Part shown: piece after piece, positions 45,163 to 54,195 of the stretch | Layout of the letters: every line of letters starts with the position of its first letter | Numbering within the stretch: position 1 is the first letter of the stretch | From: Bacteroidota bacterium | Lineage (GTDB): Bacteria; Bacteroidota; Bacteroidia; Bacteroidales; P3 | Direction of reading: 5' to 3' | NCBI GenBank assembly: GCA_017860275.1 | Contig: JAFNAQ010000006.1 | Span: 59,536 to 123,535 of the forward strand | Length of the DNA stretch: 64,000 nucleotides | Made by a program: the position numbers and the translations under genes | Notes under the pieces: model-generated | Told to the model about the DNA's origin: nothing | Databases searched by the model: none | Seen by the model: only the letters and a program-made list of their open reading frames with translations

Positions 45163-45261
45163 GTTGGGTCTTTTATTTAAGAACTTTATTGCGTTATTAC
45201 GCCACAATTATGAGTTAAATTCTTGATATTTATCAATTAATTTGACTGAAATTATAAATAT

Positions 45262-45338
45262 GAAATTGCATTTCGTCGCTACGAGATGCCATTTCGTATT
45301 TACCAAATGCCATTTCGTCGCTACGAGATGGCATTTCG
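45262..45338. repeat. 21-bp-period array of CATTTCG words, four units
   Basis: CATTTCG at 45269, 45290, 45311 and 45332, each exactly 21 bp apart. The linker TCGCTACGAGATG is shared by units 1 and 3, making a 42-bp super-repeat. Units 3 and 4 fold into a 13-bp stem (45305-45317 with 45324-45336, one G-T pair, loop TCGCTA), and units 1 and 2 into an 8-bp stem with the same loop. Confidence 0.9.
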
Positions 45339-45410
45339 TTATTATAAAATCAAAGCTTTTTTATGGTAAAAGCTTTATTATTTAGTGATAAATTCTTTAT
45401 ATTTATGTCA

Positions 45411-45470
45411 ACATTACTTGATGTTGATGGAACATTGCTTGATATTGATACTAAATTTGCTTGATAATAG
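45411..45470. repeat. 21-22-bp-period array of CTTGAT words, three units
   Basis: CTTGAT at 45417, 45438 and 45460, 21 and 22 bp apart, within longer similar units (ACATTACTTGATGTTGATGG, ACATTGCTTGATATTGATAC, AAATTTGCTTGATAATAG). This is a different word from the array 70 bp upstream. Confidence 0.8.
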
Positions 45471-45525
45471 AGCTAATTATTTAGCGCTTCTTATGGGCTT
45501 TCTTATCTCTTTTCTATTTTTTTCT

Positions 45526-45533
45526 TATATTTG
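45526..45533 (+). promoter_or_regulatory. Predicted -7 element for the M23 peptidase gene
   Basis: TATATTTG, matching TAnnTTTG, lies only 6 bp before ATG 45540. A usual transcription start would fall at or within a base or two of the ATG, so the message may be leaderless. Confidence 0.5.
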
Positions 45534-45539
45534 CAAACC

Positions 45540-46508
45540 ATGCCAAAGAAAGTAAAATATATATTTGACCCTCACTCTTTGTCTTTTAAGATAAAAACTA
45601 CTCCTCTGAAAGAGAAAATTAAAAATTTATCTTTTAGTATGGCTTTTGGTTTGGTTTTTGCCGTCGTTTTTTCTTTTGTTATTTACTATTTTGTTGATTC
45701 TCCTAAGGAAAAGATTTTAAAAAGTCAACTTCAAGGTTATGAGATTGAGTATGATAGATTAGAGAAAAAGGTTGATTTGATGTCTGATGTTTTGGAGGAT
45801 ATCGAATATAGAGATAATAATGTTTATAGGGTTATTTTTATGGCAGAACCTCTTGATGATGGCAAACGCAAGGGGGTAGGTTCTAATGAAAAGTATCAGC
45901 AGATATTGAATTCTACTAAAAGTGAGCTTATTGTTGGTACTGCTAAAAAGGTTGATGAACTTACTAGAAGGCTTTATTCGCAAACAAAGTCTATTGATGA
46001 ATTATTCAATATGGCTAAGACTAAGAAGGAAAGATTTATTTGTATGCCTGCAATACTGCCTTTAGCAAAGGATGTTTCTAGTCTTAGTTCTGGTTTTGGT
46101 CTACGTTATCATCCTATTTTACAGATTAAAAGAATGCATACTGGTATAGATTTTACTGCTCCAACAGGTACTCCTATTCATGCTACGGCTGATGGTGTTG
46201 TTGTTGAGGCTGATCGTTCTGGATCGGGTTATGGTAATGCTATTAAGATAAATCATGGTTTTGGTTTTGAGACTTTGTATGCTCATCTTCAAAAAATTAA
46301 TGTGGCAGCAGGGAAGAAGGTTAAAAGGGGAGATATTATTGGTTTAGTTGGGAGTACAGGTTTGAGTCAGGCTCCGCATCTTCATTATGAGGTTCATCAA
46401 AATGGAAAGCAAGTTAATCCCGTGTTCTTCTTCTTTAATGATTTGTCTGCGGAGGAATATGAACAAGTGCTTGAACTTGCAAATAAAGAAAATCAAAGTT
46501 TATCATAA
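45540..46508 (+). CDS. M23 family peptidoglycan peptidase with membrane anchor
   Basis: Zinc metallopeptidase of the LytM type that cuts or regulates peptidoglycan. From ATG 45540 it has 322 residues; a TTG at 45531 adds three and overlaps the promoter. A basic cytosolic N-terminus (about 1-35) precedes one membrane helix (MAFGLVFAVVFSFVIYYFV), a coiled-coil-like periplasmic region (about 60-160) and the peptidase domain (about 170-305) with zinc ligands in MHTGIDFTAP (H..D) and the PHLHYEVHQNG motif. The catalytic His of the HxH is present. ispH follows with 1 bp between, so they are co-transcribed. Confidence 0.92.
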   Translation: MPKKVKYIFDPHSLSFKIKTTPLKEKIKNLSFSMAFGLVFAVVFSFVIYYFVDSPKEKILKSQLQGYEIEYDRLEKKVDLMSDVLEDIEYRDNNVYRVIFMAEPLDDGKRKGVGSNEKYQQILNSTKSELIVGTAKKVDELTRRLYSQTKSIDELFNMAKTKKERFICMPAILPLAKDVSSLSSGFGLRYHPILQIKRMHTGIDFTAPTGTPIHATADGVVVEADRSGSGYGNAIKINHGFGFETLYAHLQKINVAAGKKVKRGDIIGLVGSTGLSQAPHLHYEVHQNGKQVNPVFFFFNDLSAEEYEQVLELANKENQSLS

Positions 46509-46509
46509 T

Positions 46510-47373
46510 ATGGAAGTAAGAATTGAAAGTACTGCTGGTTTTTGTTTTGGTGTTGTTTCTGCTATAGATTTAGTGGAAAAGGAATTGAAAGAATCCAAAT
46601 CTTTATATTGCTTGGGTGATATTGTCCATAATGATATGGAGGTAGAGCGTTTGTCAAAATTAGGTTTAAAGATAATTAATCTTGAGCAGATGAAATCTTT
46701 ATCTAATTGTAAGGTTATGATTAGAGCTCATGGTGAGCCGCCATCTACTTACGAGATTGCTAAGAAAAATAATATAGAGATTATAGATGCAACATGTCCT
46801 ATTGTTCTTAAACTTCAAAAAGATGTTTTAAGTGGCTTTAATGAGATGAAAGAGAATGATGGACAGGTAGTAATATTTGGCAAAAAGGGTCATGCAGAGG
46901 TTGTTGGTTTGGTGGGGCAAACTCAGGGTAATGCTATTGTGATAAGTAACAGAGATGATATTAATTTGATTGATTTTTCGAGACCTATTCATATTTTTTC
47001 TCAGACAACAATGAGTAAAGATGATTATGAGTATCTGTGTAACGAGATTAAATTAAGGGCTAATATCCTAAAGATAAAGGATTCTATTTGTACAAAGGTT
47101 TCTTCTCGTAGCAAGGATTTGATTAAGTTTGCTGATGAAGTAGATGTGTTGTTATTTGTTAGTGGTGTAAATAGTTCAAACGGTATATACTTGTATAATC
47201 ATTGCAAGAACCACAAAGAAAAGACTTATTTGGTTTCTAGTATAGATGAAATTGATTTTAATTGGTTTAAAGGTGCTAATATTGTGGGAATAAGTGGGGC
47301 AACATCTACTCCAATGTGGTTAATGAAAGAGATTGAGCAGCTAATAATTAATAATCATCAAGAAGAGAAATAA
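46510..47373 (+). CDS. ispH: 4-hydroxy-3-methylbut-2-enyl diphosphate reductase
   Basis: Last enzyme of the MEP isoprenoid pathway, an iron-sulphur enzyme making IPP and DMAPP. The start is ATG 46510 (MEVRIESTAGFCFGV), not the far-upstream start of the longer frame inside the M23 gene; length is then 287 residues. The three cluster cysteines are in AGFCFGV, ATCP and the C-terminal KDSICTK region. Other conserved segments are the His of VHN and AHGEPP, IFSQTTMS, and SGVNSSNG with Ser/Asn substrate residues. It overlaps recF by one base (TAATG), a tight operon. Confidence 0.96.
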   Translation: MEVRIESTAGFCFGVVSAIDLVEKELKESKSLYCLGDIVHNDMEVERLSKLGLKIINLEQMKSLSNCKVMIRAHGEPPSTYEIAKKNNIEIIDATCPIVLKLQKDVLSGFNEMKENDGQVVIFGKKGHAEVVGLVGQTQGNAIVISNRDDINLIDFSRPIHIFSQTTMSKDDYEYLCNEIKLRANILKIKDSICTKVSSRSKDLIKFADEVDVLLFVSGVNSSNGIYLYNHCKNHKEKTYLVSSIDEIDFNWFKGANIVGISGATSTPMWLMKEIEQLIINNHQEEK

Positions 47374-48467
47374 TGTATCTACATAAGCTCAAGCTAAATA
47401 ACTTTAAAAATATCTCTGAGGCTGATTTGACATTTTGTCCAAATGTTAATTGTTTAGTTGGCTTGAATGGTGTGGGTAAAACAAATATTTTAGATTCTAT
47501 TCATTATCTTTCTTTTTGTAAAAGTTATTTTAGTGTTATTGATAGTAATAATATAAAGCATGATGAAGAGTTTTTTTCTATTCATGGTTTTTATAATTAC
47601 AAAGATGATATTGAGGAAAAGTATTCATGTAGTTTAAAAAAAGGGAATAGAAAACAATTTAAAAATAGAGACAAGGAATATAATAAGTTATCTGAGCATA
47701 TTGGGAAGATACCTCTTGTAATGATTACACCTTCAGACCAAGAACTAATAGTAGGGAGTAGTGAAATAAGAAGAAAATTTATTGATTTAGTTATTTCTCA
47801 AGCCGATATTGTTTACTTAGATTCTTTGATTCAATACAACAAGGCTTTAGAACAAAGAAATAAATTATTAAAATATTTTTCTGAGAGTAAATCTTTCGAC
47901 TCCATTTCTCTTAGTCTATGGGATGAACAATTAATTCATTTTGGGAAGGAAATAAATAGGAAAAGAAAAGAGTTTATTGATAATTTCTCAGAACCTTTTC
48001 AAGATTATTATACTTTAATTACTTCAGGAAAAGAGATAGTTTCATTGGATTATTTGACTAAGGATTATGAAAATGATTTTGAGAATATTTTATTGGGAAA
48101 TAGGGAAAGAGATAGGATTTTAAATTATACTTCATCTGGAATACATAAGGATGATTTGGGATTAATGCTAAATGGGTATAATGTTAGGAAATATGCATCG
48201 CAAGGTCAGCAGAAATCTTTTCTGTTGGCATTGAAATTAGCTCAATTTGAATACTTGTTTAATCGAAAGGGCATAAAGCCAATTCTTCTTCTTGATGATG
48301 TTTTCGATAAATTAGATTTGGAGAGAATAGAACAGCTAATTTATTTAGTTGGGAGTGATAGATTTGGACAAGTTTTTCTTTCAGATACACAAATAGGTAG
48401 AGTGGAGAGTATTTTTAAGAAAATTGACATTGAACATAAAATATTCTGTTATGACAAATCGTGGTAG
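47373..48467 (+). CDS. recF: DNA replication/repair protein RecF
   Basis: SMC-like ATPase that loads RecA at gaps with RecO and RecR. It has 364 residues. Walker A is GLNGVGKTNILDS (about residue 31), the signature motif is SQGQQKSFLLALKLAQ (about 270) and Walker B is ILLLDDVFDKLD (about 305). The middle forms a coiled-coil-lobe as in the family. The start is ATG 47373, whose A is the last base of ispH's TAA. A DUF721-domain gene overlaps its end, an arrangement seen in many bacteria. It is not near a visible dnaA or origin here. Confidence 0.96.
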   Translation: MYLHKLKLNNFKNISEADLTFCPNVNCLVGLNGVGKTNILDSIHYLSFCKSYFSVIDSNNIKHDEEFFSIHGFYNYKDDIEEKYSCSLKKGNRKQFKNRDKEYNKLSEHIGKIPLVMITPSDQELIVGSSEIRRKFIDLVISQADIVYLDSLIQYNKALEQRNKLLKYFSESKSFDSISLSLWDEQLIHFGKEINRKRKEFIDNFSEPFQDYYTLITSGKEIVSLDYLTKDYENDFENILLGNRERDRILNYTSSGIHKDDLGLMLNGYNVRKYASQGQQKSFLLALKLAQFEYLFNRKGIKPILLLDDVFDKLDLERIEQLIYLVGSDRFGQVFLSDTQIGRVESIFKKIDIEHKIFCYDKSW

Positions 48468-48783
48468 TTATATTTCTAAAATATATTCGAAAAAAAGAGA
48501 GACAAAGGAACAAAAGATTGTTGATGTTTTAAGGGATTTTCTTTCATATTATCATTTAGATTCATCTGTCAATGAAGAAGATATTATTAATGCATGGAAA
48601 GAGATAACTGGTGAATTGATTTTTAAGTTAACTACAAAAATATATATTGAAAATTCATGCTTATATGTAAGCGTAAATTCTCCTGCTCTAAAGAACGAGT
48701 TAATGTTAGTAAGAACTAATATACTTAAGAAGATAAAGGAAAAGCTACCAGAGTGTGGTTTAAATAATATATATATCAAATAA
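48451..48783 (+). CDS. DUF721-domain protein
   Basis: Small basic protein of 110 residues from ATG 48451, which overlaps recF by 17 bp; the longer frame starts at TTG 48424. DUF721 (DciA-like) segments are visible: the N-terminal ISKIYSKKRETKEQKIVDVLRD, then W-K-E-I-T in NAWKEITGELIFKLTTKIYIE and the C-terminal strand LYVSVNSPALKNELMLVRTNI. DciA proteins load replicative helicases in many bacteria lacking DnaC, so a role in replication is plausible but inferred. The recF neighbour supports that. It ends the ispH-recF unit; the flippase begins 25 bp later. Confidence 0.85.
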   Translation: MTNRGSYISKIYSKKRETKEQKIVDVLRDFLSYYHLDSSVNEEDIINAWKEITGELIFKLTTKIYIENSCLYVSVNSPALKNELMLVRTNILKKIKEKLPECGLNNIYIK

Positions 48784-48808
48784 ATTTATACCTCAATATA
48801 AAAGTATA

Positions 48809-50119
48809 ATGACATATTTTACAGAAATAACAAACAAGTACATAAAAAATAACGAGATGTTTTCTCGTTTTATGAAGGTTTTTTCCGTAGATTTTCTAGT
48901 TAGAGGTGCTAATTTCTTATTGATTTATGTTTTTCTTTATTTAATGACAAAAGATGAATTTGGGGTCTATGGATACCTTTATTCTTTTGCAATGACTGTA
49001 TCTGGAATCCTTAATTTTGGATTTTATATTTCAATGACAAAGCTATATGCTGATACTAATAGTGACAGTAATAAGCAATCTTCAATGCTTTTTACAGTTA
49101 CAACGGCTCTGATTTCTTTAGTTACAATTTCTATGCTTATTGTATATTTTCTAAAGATTGATGTCGATTTTTTCTCTCTTTTAAATAAAACAAATGGGAT
49201 TGACGCTTCAACATATTTAAATTACCGGGGATATGTTTTTGTTGCTATCCTTTCAATGATTTTTACAAACTTTCTTTCTTTTTATTTTGTTTCTTCAGAG
49301 CAAATAAAAAAACTTCAGTTATTTAATCTAATTAGATTCTTTTTATCGAATGGTATTTCGGTATTGATTTTGTATTATTCCAATGGAGATAATGTATTGC
49401 AGCGTCTTGCAATAACATACTCGATGGAGCTATTGCTAACAATTATATTTGGGGTGTTTTTGTTCAAGCGTTTTATTTTTAGATTTGATAATTATTACTT
49501 AAGAAAGTCTTTCAAAATTGGTATGCCAATTATGGTTTCTTCACTTATGTATTCTGTGGTTAATTTCGGAGATAAATTTTTTGTTGTAAAGTATTCTGGT
49601 ATCAATGATTTTGCAGTGTACAACTTAGGTTTTTTACTTGCTACAATTGTTTTGATAGTTTATCAGTCTTTTAATTTTGTTTGGATACCATTGTTTCTAA
49701 AAGAAAAAGATCTTGTTGTTTTGAGAAGGAAGACAAGACGATATATAATATTGATTTTTTTTAGTTTTCTCCTTTTAGGTGTTCTATTATGGTTTTTTAC
49801 TCTTTTTGCTCTGAAAATAAACATAATTCCTGCTACATATAACACTATTCTTTATCTGTTACCAATTCTTATACTATCACAGATATTTGCTGCTTTAATT
49901 GGTATTCTGGTAAATTTCATGACATATTTTGAAAAGACATATATTCAGGTCTTTGTTGGTGCTGGCTTAAGTCTTGTTGGGTATTTTTTATTTGATTTTT
50001 TAGGTAAAAATTATTTTACAATTGGTGTAGCAGTAGGTTTATTAATTCTAAATATTATTTCATTCGTCTTTTATTATTTTAGAGTTGAATATTACATAAA
50101 TAATAGATTAAAAGAATAA
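48809..50119 (+). CDS. Wzx-type polysaccharide flippase
   Basis: Integral membrane protein of 436 residues with about twelve hydrophobic segments, of the oligosaccharide flippase (MATE/MurJ-like) fold. It would move a lipid-linked oligosaccharide across the inner membrane. Starts: MTYFTEITNKYIKNNEMFSR, then FLVRGANFLLIYVFLYLMTKDEFGVYGYL, the first transmembrane pair typical of these proteins, and IGMPIMVSSLMYSVVNFGDKFFV in the middle. The next genes encode UDP-sugar and glycosyltransferase enzymes, so it probably exports their surface-glycan product. Substrate identity is unknown. Confidence 0.87.
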   Translation: MTYFTEITNKYIKNNEMFSRFMKVFSVDFLVRGANFLLIYVFLYLMTKDEFGVYGYLYSFAMTVSGILNFGFYISMTKLYADTNSDSNKQSSMLFTVTTALISLVTISMLIVYFLKIDVDFFSLLNKTNGIDASTYLNYRGYVFVAILSMIFTNFLSFYFVSSEQIKKLQLFNLIRFFLSNGISVLILYYSNGDNVLQRLAITYSMELLLTIIFGVFLFKRFIFRFDNYYLRKSFKIGMPIMVSSLMYSVVNFGDKFFVVKYSGINDFAVYNLGFLLATIVLIVYQSFNFVWIPLFLKEKDLVVLRRKTRRYIILIFFSFLLLGVLLWFFTLFALKINIIPATYNTILYLLPILILSQIFAALIGILVNFMTYFEKTYIQVFVGAGLSLVGYFLFDFLGKNYFTIGVAVGLLILNIISFVFYYFRVEYYINNRLKE

Positions 50120-50124
50120 TTTAC

Positions 50125-50132
50125 TAACTTTG
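50125..50132 (+). promoter_or_regulatory. Predicted -7 element for the UDP-glucuronate decarboxylase gene
   Basis: TAACTTTG, an exact TAnnTTTG match, 24 bp before ATG 50156. No -33 TTTG at the right distance was seen. Confidence 0.4.
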
Positions 50133-50155
50133 TGCGGAAATATTAATACAAATAT

Positions 50156-51112
50156 ATGAAGAAAATACTTGTTACAGGAGGTGCTGGCTTTATTGGCTCT
50201 CATCTTTGTGAAAGACTACTTAAAGAAGGAAATGATGTTATTTGTTTAGATAATTATTTTACTGGTTCTAAGAAGAATATTATTCATCTTTTAGATAATC
50301 CATATTTTGAAATTGTTCGCCATGATATATGTTCGCCATATTTTGCAGAGGTAGATGAGATATATAATCTTGCTTGTCCAGCGTCACCTATTCATTATCA
50401 ATATAATGCTATTAAGACTGTTAAGACATCAGTAATGGGAGCTTTAAATATGCTAGGTTTAGCTAAACGTGTGAATGCAACTATTCTACAAGCATCAACA
50501 TCCGAAGTATATGGTGATCCAATAATACATCCTCAAGTTGAAACTTATTGGGGTAATGTTAATCCCATAGGAGAAAGAAGTTGTTATGATGAGGGTAAAC
50601 GTTGTGCAGAAACATTATTTGTAAATTACAATAAGCAAAATAATGTCAACGTAAAAATAATTAGAATATTCAATACTTATGGTCCTAAAATGCATCCAAA
50701 TGATGGACGAGTAGTAAGTAATTTTATTGTTCAGGCCTTAAAAGGGGAGGATATAACGGTAGCAGGAGATGGATCTCAAACAAGAAGTTTTCAGTATGTT
50801 GATGATCTTTTGGAGGCTATGACAAGAATGATGGCTACAAGAATGGATTTTATTGGACCAGTAAACACTGGTAATCCTAATGAATTTACAATTTTAGAGC
50901 TAGCAAAGAAAGTTATTGAGCTAACAAACTCTAAATCAAAAATTGTATTTATTCCATTACCATCTGACGATCCAATGCAAAGACAGCCAAATATAGATTT
51001 AGCAAAGAAAGAGCTAGGTTGGGAACCAAAGATTCAACTTAATGAAGGATTAATAAAAACAATTGAATATTTCGATAATCAAATGAAATGTGACATTTAT
51101 GGAAGGATTTAA
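50156..51112 (+). CDS. UDP-glucuronate decarboxylase (UDP-xylose synthase)
   Basis: Cytosolic short-chain-dehydrogenase-type enzyme that converts UDP-glucuronate to UDP-xylose using bound NAD. It has 318 residues. The NAD-binding motif is [15 protein letters not shown] (residue 7); the characteristic stretch [13 protein letters not shown] (about 82) and EVYGDP follow, with catalytic Tyr-x-x-x-Lys in [14 protein letters not shown] (about 145), then [16 protein letters not shown] and [15 protein letters not shown]-GalA/UDP-glucose epimerase is less likely because the ACPASP and MHPNDGR segments are typical of the decarboxylase group. Its position after a flippase and before glycosyltransferases points to xylose in the surface glycan. 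Confidence 0.9.
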   Translation: MKKILVTGGAGFIGSHLCERLLKEGNDVICLDNYFTGSKKNIIHLLDNPYFEIVRHDICSPYFAEVDEIYNLACPASPIHYQYNAIKTVKTSVMGALNMLGLAKRVNATILQASTSEVYGDPIIHPQVETYWGNVNPIGERSCYDEGKRCAETLFVNYNKQNNVNVKIIRIFNTYGPKMHPNDGRVVSNFIVQALKGEDITVAGDGSQTRSFQYVDDLLEAMTRMMATRMDFIGPVNTGNPNEFTILELAKKVIELTNSKSKIVFIPLPSDDPMQRQPNIDLAKKELGWEPKIQLNEGLIKTIEYFDNQMKCDIYGRI

Positions 51113-52025
51113 TACCCCAATTTTATTTATAATATTCAATAGATTAGATACAACAGAAAAAGTTTTTGACGAGATTAGAAAACAAAAACCAAAGTATTTG
51201 TATGTAGCTGCTGATGGCCCAAGAAAAAATAGAGAAGATGATATTATTAATTGCAAGAAAACTAGGGCTATTATAGAAAAGATAGACTGGGAATGTGAAT
51301 TAAAGACATTATTTAGAGAAGAGAATCTAGGATGTGGTAAGGCTGTAAGTGGGGCTATAACTTGGTTCTTCGAAAATGTAGAAATGGGGATTATTCTTGA
51401 AGATGATTGTTTGCCTCATCAAGATTTTTTCCCATATTGTGAGGATTTGCTTGAAAGATATAAGAACAATGAAAAAATAAAAATTATTAGTGGAGATAAT
51501 TTTCAAAATGGAATAAAAAGAGGGGATGCTTCCTATTATTTTTCTGCCTATGCTCATATATGGGGATGGGCTTCTTGGAGCAGGGTTTGGAAAGAATATG
51601 ACTATACTCTTGATTCAATTTCTGAACATGAGTTTAAATTGATTTTGAAAAAATATTTTTCAAACTTCACTGAGCAACAAGTATGGTTGGATAAATTTAT
51701 TTTATCAAAGAAAGGCTTTTTTAATACATGGGATTTTCAATTAAGTTTTTGTATATGGAAAAATAATGGTTTGTCTATTATTCCAAACGAAAATCTAATT
51801 TCAAATATAGGATTTGGAGATAGTTCAACTCATACATATGACAAAAATAATAAGCTTTCAAACCTACCTACTAATAAAATTTTACCTATTCAATATTCAA
51901 ATGAAATAGTTAGAAATAATGATGCTGATATGTATTTTTATAAATACTATTGGTATAAATCTTTTTCTAAAATATTGTTTAGGAAAATAAGAAGATATTG
52001 TTTAATTCATAAACTAATAAAATGA
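51099..52025 (+). CDS. Nucleotide-diphospho-sugar transferase-like glycosyltransferase
   Basis: A 308-residue cytosolic protein resembling the GNT-I-like glycosyltransferases found in bacterial LPS clusters. It begins [18 protein letters not shown] (ATG 51099; a GTG at 51090 is the longer frame), with a DxD-like pair in [18 protein letters not shown] and the conserved [11 protein letters not shown] and [13 protein letters not shown] segments. Transfers an activated sugar, specificity unknown. It overlaps the end of the decarboxylase gene by 14 bp and ends overlapping the next gene by 4 bp (ATGA). Confidence 0.8.
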   Translation: MEGFNTPILFIIFNRLDTTEKVFDEIRKQKPKYLYVAADGPRKNREDDIINCKKTRAIIEKIDWECELKTLFREENLGCGKAVSGAITWFFENVEMGIILEDDCLPHQDFFPYCEDLLERYKNNEKIKIISGDNFQNGIKRGDASYYFSAYAHIWGWASWSRVWKEYDYTLDSISEHEFKLILKKYFSNFTEQQVWLDKFILSKKGFFNTWDFQLSFCIWKNNGLSIIPNENLISNIGFGDSSTHTYDKNNKLSNLPTNKILPIQYSNEIVRNNDADMYFYKYYWYKSFSKILFRKIRRYCLIHKLIK

Positions 52026-52933
52026 GTTTAATTAATAATATAGCTAGCAAAATAATTAATACTTTGGCTACACCTCTAATTAGAAAACAAGAAATTACCC
52101 TTTTAGCACTGGGCAAGCTTCTTTCTAATCAACAGAATAGTATTGATTCCGATAATATAAATGATTTTGAGTTTAAAATTTTTTCTCAAAGGGGTGAAGA
52201 TGGTATTATTCAATACTTAGTTAAAAATATATATATTAAAAATAATACTTTTATTGAATTTGGTGTTGAAAATTATTTAGAGTCAAATACCCGCTTTTTG
52301 ATGATGAATAATAATTGGAGTGGGTATGTAATTGATGGTTCGAAAAAAGCCATGAATAACTTAAAAAAAAGAGAATGGTTTTGGGCTTATGATTTAAGGG
52401 TTAAAGATGCTTTTATTGATAAGGATAATATTAATAGTTTAATGAATGAAACTGGGTTTGAAGAGGTAGGGATTTTAAGTATTGATATTGACGGTAACGA
52501 TTATTGGATATTTGAGGAATTAGATTTTTCTAGGTTAAATCCATCAATTATTATTGCCGAGTATAATGCTGTTTTTGGCAAAGAAAGACCAATTTCTGTT
52601 CCTTATGATAAGAAGTTTTATAGAACGGAGGCTCACTATAGTAATTTGTATTTTGGAGCTTCTTTGATGTCCTTGAATCACATTGCACAAGAAAAAGGCT
52701 ATGAATTAGTTGGATGTAATGATGCTGGTACTAATGCTTTTTTTGTAAGAAAAGATTTACTCAATAATATAATAAAACCTATTTCTGTTTCAGATGCATT
52801 TAGGGAGGATAAGTGCCGACAAAGTAGAGATAAAAATTATAATTTATCTCTACTTTCAGGGGAAGATAGATTGAAAATTATTAAAGGGATGGATGTTATA
52901 AATGTTATTTCCATGAAAAAAGAAGAATTATAG
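52022..52933 (+). CDS. FkbM-like methyltransferase-type protein of the glycan cluster
   Basis: A 303-residue protein that I place with SAM-dependent FkbM-like methyltransferases on weak signals: an acidic-glycine opening FIEFGVENYLESNTRFL (about residue 79) where the SAM motif normally lies, YVIDGSKKA, then LSIDIDGNDYWIFEEL (about 155) and IIAEYNAVFG. Such proteins sit in LPS or exopolysaccharide clusters and methylate sugars. It overlaps the preceding transferase by 4 bp, so translation is coupled. It may also be a non-enzymatic relative; the SAM-binding Gly-x-Gly is not intact. Confidence 0.6.
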   Translation: MSLINNIASKIINTLATPLIRKQEITLLALGKLLSNQQNSIDSDNINDFEFKIFSQRGEDGIIQYLVKNIYIKNNTFIEFGVENYLESNTRFLMMNNNWSGYVIDGSKKAMNNLKKREWFWAYDLRVKDAFIDKDNINSLMNETGFEEVGILSIDIDGNDYWIFEELDFSRLNPSIIIAEYNAVFGKERPISVPYDKKFYRTEAHYSNLYFGASLMSLNHIAQEKGYELVGCNDAGTNAFFVRKDLLNNIIKPISVSDAFREDKCRQSRDKNYNLSLLSGEDRLKIIKGMDVINVISMKKEEL

Positions 52934-52941
52934 ATTATAAA

Positions 52942-54195
52942 ATGAATATAATTATCTTGTATTTTATTCTTGTTTATTTTAAAATTGAATTTCTCTTTTC
53001 TAGGCTGATAGCTTCTAGAAAAGAGGACAGTATATTGATTATTAAGATGGACGCTATTGGAGATATGGTTATTTGGTTAGACTCAGCTCAAGAAATTAGA
53101 AAAAACTTTGCACACAAGAAGATTATACTCCTTTGTGACAAATCTTTTTATGAATTAGCTAATAGAATAACTTATTTTGACCAAGTAATAGGCATAGATA
53201 AAAAGAGATTATTCAATGTGTTTTATAGACTGAGATTAATTAATACAATATGTAGGAAGAGATTTGAACTGCTTATCAATCCAGTCTATTCAAGAGATTA
53301 TTTTTTTCAAGATATACTTGTTAGTTTAATTAAGGCAGGAAGAAAGATAGGCTGTGTTGGGGAATACACCAATAATGACAATATCTTAAATGGACTTATT
53401 AACGATAAATCAAGAATTAAAGCCTTCTCAAAATATCTAAAACTTAAATCAGATAAATATTATTCTGAATTAATACCATCTACCGATGGAGTATTGATGG
53501 AAAAGAAAAGAAATGCAGAATTTATTAGAGGATCAATAAATCCAGAATTTAAGTCAAATATTCCAACACTACCATTCGAGTTACCTATTTTAAGTGAATT
53601 CTTAAGTTTAAAAGAAAAATCATATGTAGTTTTGTTTATAGGTGCAAGTACAAAGAGGAAACTTTGGAGTAAAGATAACTATGTAAAACTATTATCCGAA
53701 TTATGTGATAATGATATTGTAGTTTGTGGTGGTAAAGGAGAGGAAAAGATTTGGAATGATATTAGTAATAGTTATAATTTCCCCACAATAAAAATGACTA
53801 TAAACTTAATTGGGAAAACTAGTCTAGTTCAATTGTTTTCAGTAATTAGTGGAGCAAGATATATGATCACTAATGACACATCTGCTTCTCATATAACAGT
53901 AATAACGAGAACACCATCTGTGTGCTTATTAGGAGGAGCTCATTTTGGGCGATTTCATCCATACGAAATTGAGGATATTAAAGAAGTAGATTTACCATTT
54001 TTGCCTAAGGTAGTATATAATAAGTTGGATTGCTATTATTGTAATTTAGACTGTAAATATATTAAAGACAAGGAAACAATATGGCCTTGTATTGAGAAAA
54101 TTACACCAGAGCAAGTTTTAGAAAAAATTTTTGAGATAGAAAAAGAAATTAATTCATATGAATCCAAAGATATCAATAATAACAGTAACATTTAA
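52942..54195 (+). CDS. Glycosyltransferase family 9 (heptosyltransferase-like)
   Basis: Cytosolic GT-B glycosyltransferase of 417 residues in the ADP-heptose:LPS heptosyltransferase family. The N-terminal motif lies in IIKMDAIGDMVIWLDSAQEI (about residue 34), and the C-terminal donor-binding part contains VVLFIGASTKRKLWS, MITNDTSASHITVITRTPSVCLLGG (about 310) and HFGRFHPY. A Cys-rich stretch (CYYCNLDCKYI) precedes the tail. A hydrophobic N-terminus (IIILYFILVYFKIEFLFS) may anchor it to the membrane. It likely transfers a sugar to LPS core or a surface glycan. The next gene overlaps its 3' end by 38 bp. Confidence 0.87.
   Translation: MNIIILYFILVYFKIEFLFSRLIASRKEDSILIIKMDAIGDMVIWLDSAQEIRKNFAHKKIILLCDKSFYELANRITYFDQVIGIDKKRLFNVFYRLRLINTICRKRFELLINPVYSRDYFFQDILVSLIKAGRKIGCVGEYTNNDNILNGLINDKSRIKAFSKYLKLKSDKYYSELIPSTDGVLMEKKRNAEFIRGSINPEFKSNIPTLPFELPILSEFLSLKEKSYVVLFIGASTKRKLWSKDNYVKLLSELCDNDIVVCGGKGEEKIWNDISNSYNFPTIKMTINLIGKTSLVQLFSVISGARYMITNDTSASHITVITRTPSVCLLGGAHFGRFHPYEIEDIKEVDLPFLPKVVYNKLDCYYCNLDCKYIKDKETIWPCIEKITPEQVLEKIFEIEKEINSYESKDINNNSNI

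Larger units (their letters stand above)
45163..45539. other. 377-bp intergenic region with two word arrays
   Basis: Between the barrel gene and the M23 peptidase gene. It holds the CATTTCG array (45262-45338), an AAAGCTTT-based hairpin (45352-45376), the CTTGAT array (45411-45470) and the M23 promoter element (45526-45533). No coding frame is visible. Confidence 0.8.

Noticed and set aside
35511..45470. CRISPR arrays at the 21-22-bp loci
   Set aside because: The repeated words are only 6-14 bp with linkers of about 7-15 bp, far shorter than CRISPR repeats and spacers.
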